64,000 nucleotides of DNA, from contig LS997565.1 of NCBI GenBank assembly GCA_000469685.2, positions 29,457,145-29,521,144 on the forward strand, in the 5' to 3' direction. Every line of letters begins with the position of its first letter. Positions within the stretch are counted from its first letter, which is position 1. Positions 55,540 through 64,000 of the stretch are shown one piece after another. A program made the position numbers and the translations under genes. The notes beneath the pieces were generated by a model, which saw only the letters and a program-made list of their open reading frames with translations, had not been told where the DNA came from and made no database searches. This DNA comes from Haemonchus contortus (taxonomy: Eukaryota; Nematoda; Chromadorea; Rhabditida; Trichostrongylidae).

Positions 55540-56553
55540 GAGAGAACAAACCCGACAGGTCCTCTCCTGTTCAGGGATTATACGGAGGAGTCAAGTGAGT
55601 TAAGATCTGGAAGTTGGGATGGCCATTCCGCATTGTTCATGAAGATGGGCAGCTAGCGTCGGCACCACTCCCTGGCGAGCCCAGCTCTGCGGGATAGAGC
55701 ACCGTCCTGCTGAGGGGACAGGAAGCGAAATGGGACAGTGCTCCATTACGTCCATCAGTATGCCCTTTGAGTACATGTTTTTGTCAATTTTCCCACGGGC
55801 ACCGACGAAACTATGAGCGTCATACCCTTGCTGTCTAATTCCTCAGAAAACATCTTTTTTTTCCCTCTTCTTACAGCAACCTTTTTGTGAGAGATTGCAC
55901 GATAGATGATACTATCTGGAACATTTTGGTTGTTGGAGGAAGGTTTTATCGTAACAATTTCTCGAGCCAGAGAAAACGATGCAGGGATGCGTGTCTCAAC
56001 TTAAGCGGGACAACAGCCTACTGTATTTTTTCACCTACACTCTATGTTGAGATCGTAGGTAAAGTCGAATTTCTGCATGCGATAGGAATTACAATGAAGC
56101 TCGTGCATGACATCCTTCCATCACATAGCTCCGACAAGCCGTGCCCGTTGACATCCTTTTCATGGTCCACCCAGGATCACGAGCGACTGGCTCACGGAGC
56201 ATTTTAATGGTGCCATTATATTTTTAGGAACGTTGGCCCCTATACTCCTGCATGGTTTGTCTTCGATTCCATCTTCCTTTATACATCGTTTTGTTGCTTC
56301 CTTTACGGTTATTATGAGAATCGCAAGGAGTCTTATAACGCCCTTCCACCTTTCGCATGCCAATGATTGCAAGTGACATTGAATGAGCATCCTCCATCTG
56401 GAAGATACTGGCAGTTTCCTCCAGTAGCCATGTATTTTGCAAGAAAACCTTCTTGCGCAACTAATTGATGGCGGGTGGAGTGAATTTAATAAATTACTTT
56501 AACCTTAGAAGTTTCTGAATTCCGGCGCTCATAATTTTGGGACACCCTGTATA
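55540..56553 (-). pseudogene. Degenerate mariner/Tc1-type transposon
   Basis: The right end TACAGGGTGTCCCAAAATTA (reverse strand, from 56553) is a typical mariner-type terminal repeat. On the minus strand near 55600-55800 are K-I-D-K-N-M-Y-S-K and, in another frame, N-A-E-W-P-S-Q-L-P-D-L-N, the third-Asp region of IS630/Tc1/mariner transposases. The N-terminal part at 56460-56160 is barely recognisable. The left end was not found. Confidence 0.5.
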
Positions 56554-56580
56554 TACATATACATATACATATACATATAT
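56551..56580. repeat. (ATACAT)n microsatellite
   Basis: Five consecutive units, directly left of a Helitron 5' end. Confidence 0.9.
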
Positions 56581-57629
56581 TCTACTTATATAATCGGCTA
56601 AGTGTATCTGTTGATGTGTTTGTGTGTGTAAGTATGTGTGTGTTTGTCTGACCAGAAATTCATAACTCCTGTCTCACTGAACCTAGAACATTCAAATTTG
56701 GAAGAAAGATAGACATCAGGATGGGTACACTGATGGTAGGTGATTGGAAGTGACAATTATATATTACAGCAACTGATAAGGAGCCTTAAAAGGCAAAATA
56801 CGCAAGATCCGTAATTCCCTTCATGTGAACGGCAACTGTGACACTTTGATGGGTGGTGTGGGATGTGAAGGGACCGCAAATGTTTCGTGACAGGGACTGA
56901 TAGCAACTGTTAGGGATTGAGAGCGAGCCATATAGCGGTATGTAACGCTTTTTCTGTTAATCATTGAATCTTGGAATTTCAATAGGTTATGTAAGATGTG
57001 ACAGGACCGTAAGCACTCGGTGACGGGATCGAGAACGGTTGGCGCCAGGTCAGGAGCTGATAAAACTGATAAGGTCTGATGAAAATCCTTGAAAGCCTAG
57101 AGCCACTATAATAATGGCTATAATAGTGGAACCTTGACAGCTTGGCGCGCAATGTGGAGTATGGCGGGGTTGTAGACGACCGGTGATAGGAACTGATAAC
57201 AGCTGATAACGACTGATAAGAGCACTTACCGACTGATTTTAACCTCTGTGGTATTTACGATGTACTTAGATTACGACTGTCATATGGATTACGACCGCCA
57301 CCCAGCAAGGTTTGTAACTCGGTGGAAGATCAAGGCTACTTTATGTTTTGATATCATTTACGACAGAGCTCATCCGACCGCCAATAATTTGGGATTCTCA
57401 ACTAATGAAGTACCCGTGGAGGAAGGAATGGCCAGTGACAACGACATCTTATAATGGTGTTATTATAACTTGAGAACATTAGTGAGTACTACTCAATTCT
57501 TAGGATGCCTATCAGTTAAACCTTTGATGGTTCATAATTTTCAAGAAGAAGGGCAACCGAATGACGCTTTTAATCGTAGGCGTGAGCGTGGGCATGTGGT
57601 GCACGCATTGGCGTGCGTAGCACCACTGG
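56580..57629 (+). mobile_element. Helitron-like element, variant D with a type-C 3' end
   Basis: Begins TTCTACTTATATAATCGGC after A56579. It follows 34617-35819 closely through its tandem units and conserved block (57285-57460), then switches to the 'gcatgtggtgcacgcattggcgtgcgtagc' hairpin of the small type-C elements and ends CTGG (57626-57629) before T. It is thus a chimera of two families. Confidence 0.75.
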
Positions 57630-57931
57630 TATTAATATAAGTCATGAACTCACTAATTTTATCCATAGCAGTAAAAAAGTTTTTACAGCAGATTTTACGG
57701 ACATGTTTACAAATCTCGAAAATAAACTTATCATAAGAAATTTTAAATGCATACTTAATGTTGGCGTCAAAAATAAACCATTTTAGCAACAAATGGGTAT
57801 CATGTTTTCTATACTAGTGAAGATAACCTTAAGTCTAATTTCAGAATTTTCAATGTAGTTGATTTAATTCACATGGTATAACTCCTTTCATGTAGTAGTT
57901 ACTGTGTGTCTGGTATATATATATATATATA
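57630..57931. other. AT-rich spacer between Helitrons
   Basis: An 83-codon minus frame (57541-57792) without motif. It ends in a TA microsatellite that provides the A for the next Helitron. Confidence 0.45.
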
Positions 57932-57981
57932 TCCTACTTTATATAATTCGCTAAGTGTGTCTGTTGGTGTGTCGGTGTGTT

Positions 57982-58037
<56 letters not shown>

Positions 58038-59833
58038 GGTGTGTGTGTTTGACCGGAAATTCATAACTCCTGTTCCCGTGGACCTAGAAAGCTCAAATTT
58101 GGTAGGAATGAGGGGGGCAGCATGGGAACACTTATGGCAGGTGGTAGGACCAGACCCGCCCACGGGGGGCGGGGCGTGCGCGATAGAAATTTTGGACCGT
58201 AAATTCATAACTCCTGTCCCCGTGGACCTAAAGCGTTCATATTTGGTAGGAGTAAGGGGGGCAGGATGGGAATACCTTTGGTAAATGGCAGGACCGGACT
58301 CCCTTCACAAGGAGCGCACCGTGCGCGATAGAAATTTTGGACCGTAAATTCATAACTCCTGTCCCCGTGGACCTAGAGCGTTCATATTTGGTAGGAGTAA
58401 GGGGGGCAGGATGAAAACACCTTTGGTAAATGGCAGGACCGGACTCCCTTCACAAGGAGCGCACCGTGCGCGATAGAAATTTTGGACCATAAATTCATAA
58501 CTCCTGTCCCCGTGGACCTAGAGCGTTCATATTTGGTAGGAGTAAGGGAGGCAGGATGAAAACACCTTTGGTGAATGGCAGGACCGGACTCCCTTCACAG
58601 GGAGCGCACCGTGCGCGTTAGAAACTTTGGGCCGCAAATTCATAACTCCTGTTTACGTGGACCCAGAGCTTTCAAACTTGGTAGGAGCACAGGCGACATG
58701 ACGGGAACACTTATGGTGAGTGGCAGGACCGGAATCCGTGCACAGCGGGTGGGGTTTTGCACCGCAATATTCAATTTGGCCCTAGGGCATTCAAACTTGG
58801 CAAGAGTACAGGCGGCAGGATGGGAACATTTATCGTAGGGGGGAGGACCGGACCCCGCTTATAGAAGGCGAAGTTTGCGCCAAAGATCTCAGTTCGCCTC
58901 TAGGGCGTTCAAACTTGGTAGGAGGCAGCATGGGAACACCTGTGGTGAGTAGTAGGGCCGGACAATGCCCCTAGGGACGGGTTTCCGCGAAACAAATGAG
59001 TGAAAATCCATAACTCCTGATCCCGTGGACTTGGAGAGCAAAATCAGTAGGAGGAGGCAGGATGGAAACATTGACAATAGAAGAGGCCTTAGAGAAGAAG
59101 ATCTACTCACCAATCGCCTCCTAACGCCTTTGTTATTTCCGATCTAGCTTTGACTTTTTGATATGTTTCATTCGACAAGGGAGGTAAGTGGTGTGATTAT
59201 AAGAAGGTGAATTTGGTTCACTTCTTGCTATCAGATTACGACCGCTACCCAACAGAGTTTGCGATTAAGTGAAAGATCACGGTTTCTCTTTGCTTTGACA
59301 TCATTCTTAGCAAAATTTATCTGACCGCTAATAATGTTGGATTCACCGTTGATGATGTATCTGTAGAGAAGAGGAGGTACATCTTTGAAGGCATTTGATA
59401 GTCTATACTCTCGCTCAGCGAAAAACGAAATAATATATTGAAACGGGGGAATTTCGTTAATTCGATATTTTTCGGGCAAAGTCCCTTTGCCCCAAGAAGG
59501 AGGAGAGCCCCTGATGATGGCATTGAGGAACATTGATGGTAGCTAAAATAGTAGCCTCGGCCGCGGTGAAGTCTCTAAATACTGTTTTTCTCTGGATAAT
59601 CGCCTTTGTGATATTATACGGTGTTCTATTCGGACACGGCGAAGATGGCTTACAGGAAAAATCGCTCCCATTCCGGAGCTAATTCTTAGGGTGTAGAGCT
59701 TTCTAAGAAAAAGAAGAATCCGAATTATTATTTACGCATAGCAAATTTCTCACAGAAAGGAGGAGCGCCCGGCGTAGCCGGGCGAACCCGTAAGAAGGAG
59801 GAGAGCCTGGCGTTAGCCGGGCGATCCGACTGG
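57932..59833 (+). mobile_element. Best complete Helitron-like element, variant A (1902 bp)
   Basis: Begins TCCTACTTTATATAATTCGC after A57931 and ends CTGG (59830-59833) before T59834. It has a GT microsatellite (57970-58038), five or more tandem units of 142-146 bp, the conserved block (59230-59410, peptide on the reverse strand) and a 3' hairpin GCCTGGC-GTTA-GCCGGGC ending about 8 bases before CTGG. These ends, with insertion between A and T, are the hallmarks of Helitrons. No Rep/helicase ORF is present, so it would depend on an autonomous partner. Confidence 0.8.
58050..58910. repeat. Tandem array, period about 144 bp, inside a Helitron
   Basis: 'cataactcctg' recurs near 58063, 58208, 58350, 58496 and 58640, followed by diverged units. 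Each unit includes 'gtggacctagagcgttca' and 'ggaccggactcccttcaca' or variants. Confidence 0.85.
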
Positions 59834-59847
59834 TATATATATATATA

Positions 59848-60753
59848 TCCTTACTTTATATAAAGCGCTCGCGTCTGTCTGTCCGTCCGTCTGTCCGTCT
59901 GTCTGTCTGTTTGTACGGAAATTCATAACTCCTGTCCCCGTGGACCTAGGACGTTCAAATTTGGCAGGAGCACAGGCGGCAGGATAGGAACACATGTGGT
60001 GGTTGGCGGGACCGGACCCTGCCCACAGGGGGCGGGGTTTGTGCGAACAAAGTGTTTCGGCGGAAAATCATACCTCCTGTCCCCGTGGACCTAGGACGTT
60101 CAAATTTGGTAGGAGCACAGGCGGCAGGATGGGAACACATAAGGTGGGTGAAAGGACCGGCGCCGCTCACAGGAGGCGTAGAAAGCAAGATTCGATCACC
60201 AATTGAATCCCAGCGTCTTTGTTGTTTACGATCTAGCTTTGATTCTTTGATATGTCTCATTCTACAAGAAGGGTAAGTGCGCTGATAGGGACCGATTATG
60301 AAATTTGGTTCACTTCTTGCCTACGACCGCTACCCAGCGAAGTTTGCGATTCAATGAAGGATCAGGGTCTCTCTCTGCTTTGATATCATTCATGGCAAAA
60401 CTTATCCGACCGCTAACAATCTTGGATTCTCATTTAATGCATCTGTAGAGAAAAGGAGCTACATTCATGAAGACATTTGATAATGGTAATATGGCTCGAC
60501 AACATTTGTAAGCACCACTCAAGGCTTTGAATGCAGTTAAATTTGATAGGGTTCATTTTTAAAATCAACAGGGACAGATCGAGACAGACAGATTCTACTC
60601 AGAGGCATAGGCATCGGCACATTTTGAATATGTTTCGTAGGCCCTATTTCCAAAAAGTATCATTCGTTCGAAGGAAGGAAGGTGCTGTTTGCCGTGTATC
60701 ACAACTCTATCATAAGAATGAGGGAAGCCCGGCGTAGGCCGGGCGTCCGACTG
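59848..60753 (+). mobile_element. Helitron-like element, variant E
   Basis: Begins TCCTTACTTTATATAAAGCG after an A and a TA spacer. It contains an 'gtctgtccgtccg' array, two 144-bp-type units, the conserved block (60320-60450) and a 3' hairpin followed by CCGACTG at 60747-60753. The next element starts at once. Confidence 0.65.
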
Positions 60754-60985
60754 TCTCTATTATTAAAACAGTAATTTTGTGTGCCTTTTTGCATGCCCGT
60801 TTGTGCGTTCTTCTAAAAGTCACGTGGGCACGCACAACGAAGAGTGCGAATGTCAAGTGAGCGTGGTGAGGAAACAGTTATCAAATGGGAAGTCAACCGA
60901 TACTGTTCATATTGGTCCTCTAACAAGTCGTAAGTAAGCGGTAGTGGGCATGTGGTGCACGTATTAGCGTGCGTAGCAAAACTGG
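60754..60985 (+). mobile_element. Small Helitron, type C
   Basis: Begins TCTCTATTATTAAAACAG and ends with hairpin 'gtgcacgtattagcgtgcg' and CTGG (60982-60985) before T. Confidence 0.7.
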
Positions 60986-60997
60986 TATATATATATA

Positions 60998-61439
60998 TCC
61001 TACTTTATTAATTCGCAAAGTGTGTCTGTTGGTGTGTCGGTGTGTGTGTGTGACCGGAAATTCATAACTCCTGTCTCCGTGTACCTAGAAAGCTCAAATT
61101 TGGTATGAGTACGAGGGGCAGAAAGGGAATACTTATGGAAGGTAGCAGGAGCGAACTCCACCCACAGGGGGCGGAGCGTGCGTGATAGAAATTTTAGGTC
61201 GCTAATTCATAATTCCTGCTCCACTGGACCCAGAGCGTTCAAACTTGGTAAGAGTAAAGGAAACAGGATGAGAACACTCATGGCAGGTAGTAGGAGCGGT
61301 CTCCGCCTGCAAGGGGCGGGGCGTGCGCGATAGAAATTTTAGATCGCAAATTCATAACTCCTGTCCCAGTGGACCCAAAGCGTTCAAAATCGGTAGGAGT
61401 ACAGGCGGCGGCATGGGAATACTTGGGCGGCCCGACTGG
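60998..61439 (+). mobile_element. Internally deleted Helitron, variant A
   Basis: Begins TCCTACTTTATTAATTCGC after A60997. It keeps three tandem units and ends GGCGGCCCGACTGG (CTGG at 61436-61439) before T. The central block and the hairpin stem are missing. Confidence 0.7.
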
Positions 61440-61863
61440 TATATATATATATACACGTACGTATGGTATCAATTGGCCTAGCCCGTAGAGAGAGAATGCT
61501 CGGCTGACCTGGGCGGGTATCAAGATTTCATCCTGGTATCATGCCTGTGTTAGTGAAAAACTTGCCACTGCCCTTCTTCCGCTTCCTACTGCCTACCTGT
61601 AAGAAGGATGGATCGAGGTTTATTTCTGTGGACAAGCTGTATGGGTTATAGCAAGAAGAGTTGTTAGTTATCACTATCTTCGTCCGTTATCCCTGCAAGA
61701 TAATTGTAGTCGGCCGCAAAGGAGTTGGATCACGTTCATAATTTTATTAGTAGGCCTCGCATGAGGCAGCCAGTTTACGGGTTTAATTCGCCAGATATCT
61801 CAGTGAGTTGCTTCTTAGTGATCTTTTTTGAATATAGAGGAAGCGGGTCTTTATAAGAACCTT
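61440..61863. other. Spacer, no gene seen
   Basis: A TA microsatellite followed by unremarkable sequence. No domain or repeat boundary is recognised. Confidence 0.45.
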
Positions 61864-62064
61864 TCTATATATTAAGCGGTAACTTTGTGCGTCTGTTTGT
61901 ATGCCCGTTTGTGCGTCCTTCTAGAAGTCACGTAGGCAGGGTGAAGAGTGTGAATGTTACGTGAGCGAGGTGTGGAAACAGTAATGAAATGGGAAGTTAA
62001 CCGGTGCTGTTTATGTTGGTACACTGGGCATGTGGTGCACGCGTTAGCGTGCATACCCAACTGG
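61864..62064 (+). mobile_element. Small Helitron, type C (201 bp)
   Basis: Begins TCTATATATTAAGCGG. It ends with a perfect hairpin TGCACGC-GTTA-GCGTGCA (62036-62053), seven bases, then CTGG (62061-62064) before T. The base before the start is T rather than A. Confidence 0.75.
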
Positions 62065-62417
62065 TTACGTGTAAACTTTATGCAACACGCCCAGTTGAGT
62101 GTGCTGCCTTCCAATTAGACCGATGCGACCGCAGTGAAATGCAGTGGTCAATTTATTATTGCTAAGATGTTTTAATAAATTATGCAGTTTATCTACAGTT
62201 TTCCGAGATCTAGATCCGAGAGGAGGTATAAATTCCAGATTGAAATAATAGCATGTCACGTTACAATTCGGTTAGACGTGTGTGTGCCTTACCATGTAAT
62301 TACGCTTATTTACTTTTCAACAATGCTTCGAGTCTAAGCAGAAATCTCTCTTTTACACTTCTTTTGAATACCCCTGATTCAACAGCAAATCACAGGGTGC
62401 TTCACTTGATACTCTAG

Positions 62418-62480
62418 GTGGACAGGCTCCCCGGTGTAAACATATCAGCTGAAACTGGATTCGACAAGGACGATGAACGG
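62418..62480 (+). CDS. Candidate isolated coding exon
   Basis: 63 bases between a 'gatactctag' acceptor and a GTAAGT donor encode 21 residues (V-D-R-L-P-G-V-N-I-S-A-E-T-G-F-D-K-D-D-E-R). Only this one exon is supported. No neighbours in phase were found and the product is unknown. A 64-codon frame runs antisense. Confidence 0.25.
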
Positions 62481-62485
62481 GTAAG

Positions 62486-64000
62486 TCTTAATTTCTTCAG
62501 ATAGCTAGGGAACCGTAAATCTGGAAACGAGTTTATCAAGTTTCCATGTATCTCTGAACTGCTCTGACTTCCCACTCTTTTTCGAAAGTCCAGAAAGCAA
62601 CTATCCACCGACTGATGATGTCTAAGATGTCTATCTTATCCTTGTTGTTACCAGTCATATCGCCAATCTATGCCGGGCTCTCCTCTGTTCTGAGGCGAAT
62701 CAAATGAAAACCAATCAAATGAAATGCTTTTCAACAACTTCTTTCCTTTGAACCCTTTCATTTTAGACGAATGAATATCCCATATCTACCACTGCAGAAG
62801 GAACGTGGTCGGTATTGGTTAATCAATATCAGTCGTTCCTTGTAGCCATATCCTCGTAATACCTCATAAACTCCTCTGAAATGTGAACGTTTTGCTAAGA
62901 AAGAAGCTGATCCAGGGAAGCATTTCAAATCGAAGTGGTCGTTTGGAGTGAGACTTATATTACATTGCTGGGCGTGTTTTTGGATGTTGATCTCAAACCT
63001 GCTTTCCAAATTAGCCGATTTCTGAACGGAGTTATGAGGTGATTTTGAGTGGGGCAAACATAAGTGAACCTCAATTACATGGATGTACAAGATTCCCAGA
63101 GTGAATGGGAGCAGTGGAAAACGTGGCGCTTCATGTGCGAGAAACTAAGTTACGGGTTTTGTGGGGGCGTGAATTTTGCATTATATTGAATTTCTTCCTT
63201 GTAAAATGTGAATTCCTTTGATATTAATTTCATGGCTTTTAACGAACTTTTGACGGTTGTGGTAGCATATGGCGCACTATCACACACGGATGGTCCAGAG
63301 ATCGAACTCCGTATCGATTACATTCAGGCCAACCAAGCCTGCCATTCATCTGGGATCGGTTAATGACACCATACTCAGAGTAGTTGTTGATAGAACTGAC
63401 GTGTACATTGCTTTAACACCGCAAGTCATTGGATAGGCTGCATACGCATTTAAAACGCCGCTATGGATTTAATCGAGTACGGGCGCATAAAGAAGGCTGA
63501 ATCAACCAACGCCAAAGTCTAGATCCTTTCAACCCTTTACATACACTGCGACATTTTTGCGCACTGTGCACAGTCTCCGCAAGCTCTGGCCCCAAGAGAC
63601 TTGAAGGAAGTACAGTCCTCGCCGTAAGAACTCAAAAATTTACGAGAATACCGCGAGTTCGCGTCTTTCTCGTCATTTCTTTATAAATGGCTTCGAAATA
63701 AATTAATCGATGAGAAAAAAATATCGTTGAACTTAGCTCATCGAGCTCCACAAGATGATACCCTAAAATGTTGAGTATAACTTAGTTACAATAAGGTCAG
63801 CGGAAAAAAAGGAAAAAAACTTCGTTTTATGATTTGGGCTTGACGAAGTTCGAATTTTGGGGCTATACCAAGTGAGAAATTTTGGTCTATGATAGATAGG
63901 GTGTGCCGTTACAGACTTGCAGGCAACGAGCAGATGTCTACGACACTGGAGAGCCTCAATACCTTCTCAGATTCCTCAGAAAAAATTCTTCTAAAAAAGG
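62486..64000. other. Right end of the window, no confident gene
   Basis: The longest frame is 110 codons on the minus strand (62758-63090) without recognised motifs. A SINE-like copy (related to 46896-47000) lies at about 63255-63365. The remainder shows nothing I can name. Confidence 0.4.

Noticed and set aside
57955..58284. Open frames rich in Cys-Val (and Thr-His on the other strand)
   Set aside because: They are translations of a GT/CA microsatellite within a Helitron.

Overview
The window looks like nematode nuclear DNA, most likely from a hookworm or a close strongylid relative. Three things point that way: two degenerate RTE-type LINE families and a CR1-like LINE whose reading frames resemble elements I know from Ancylostoma and Necator; exons with nematode splice signals (TTTCAG acceptors, GTAAGT donors); and a retrotransposon primer site matching the 3' end of nematode tRNA-Gly. 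There is no bacterial or operon-like architecture. Most of the 64 kb is mobile DNA, much of it nested. The species call is inference.

Region by region. 1-3.8 kb: little coding, a decayed reverse-strand Helitron and one possible secretory first exon. 3.8-16.0 kb: an RTE-type LINE pseudogene split by a complete 9.28-kb BEL/Pao element (6022-15298). The BEL element has identical 219-bp LTRs, an ACGTG target duplication, one unbroken 2599-codon gag-pol-env frame with a phlebovirus-type glycoprotein, and an extra cassette before the 3' LTR (TATA box, 136-codon zinc-knuckle ORF, polyadenylation signal). 16-24 kb: a Helitron containing mariner remnants, a 1.4-kb foldback element, three exons of an unidentified plus-strand gene and a dead mariner. 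24.9-28.2 kb: ten phase-consistent minus-strand exons resembling the N-terminal part of ASCC3. 28-39 kb: an inverted duplication, a palindromic foldback, a PAN-like secreted gene, Helitrons and tandemly duplicated exons. 40-47 kb: Helitrons (one inserted inside another), a mariner inside a repeat and a period-8 minisatellite. 47-55 kb: fragments of RTE and CR1 LINEs. 56.5-62.1 kb: a head-to-tail train of Helitrons.

How the parts relate. The host genes I can support are ASCC3-like, the PAN-like gene, the plus-strand three-exon gene and probably the duplicated-exon gene. Their introns and flanks have been filled by successive insertions whose order can often be read: RTE before BEL and a small MITE; one Helitron before another; a repeat before its mariner. 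The clearest candidate for something undescribed is the accessory mini-Gag cassette of the BEL element. The second is the Helitron family, whose copies share 5' ends, swap 3' hairpins and carry a conserved peptide relic.
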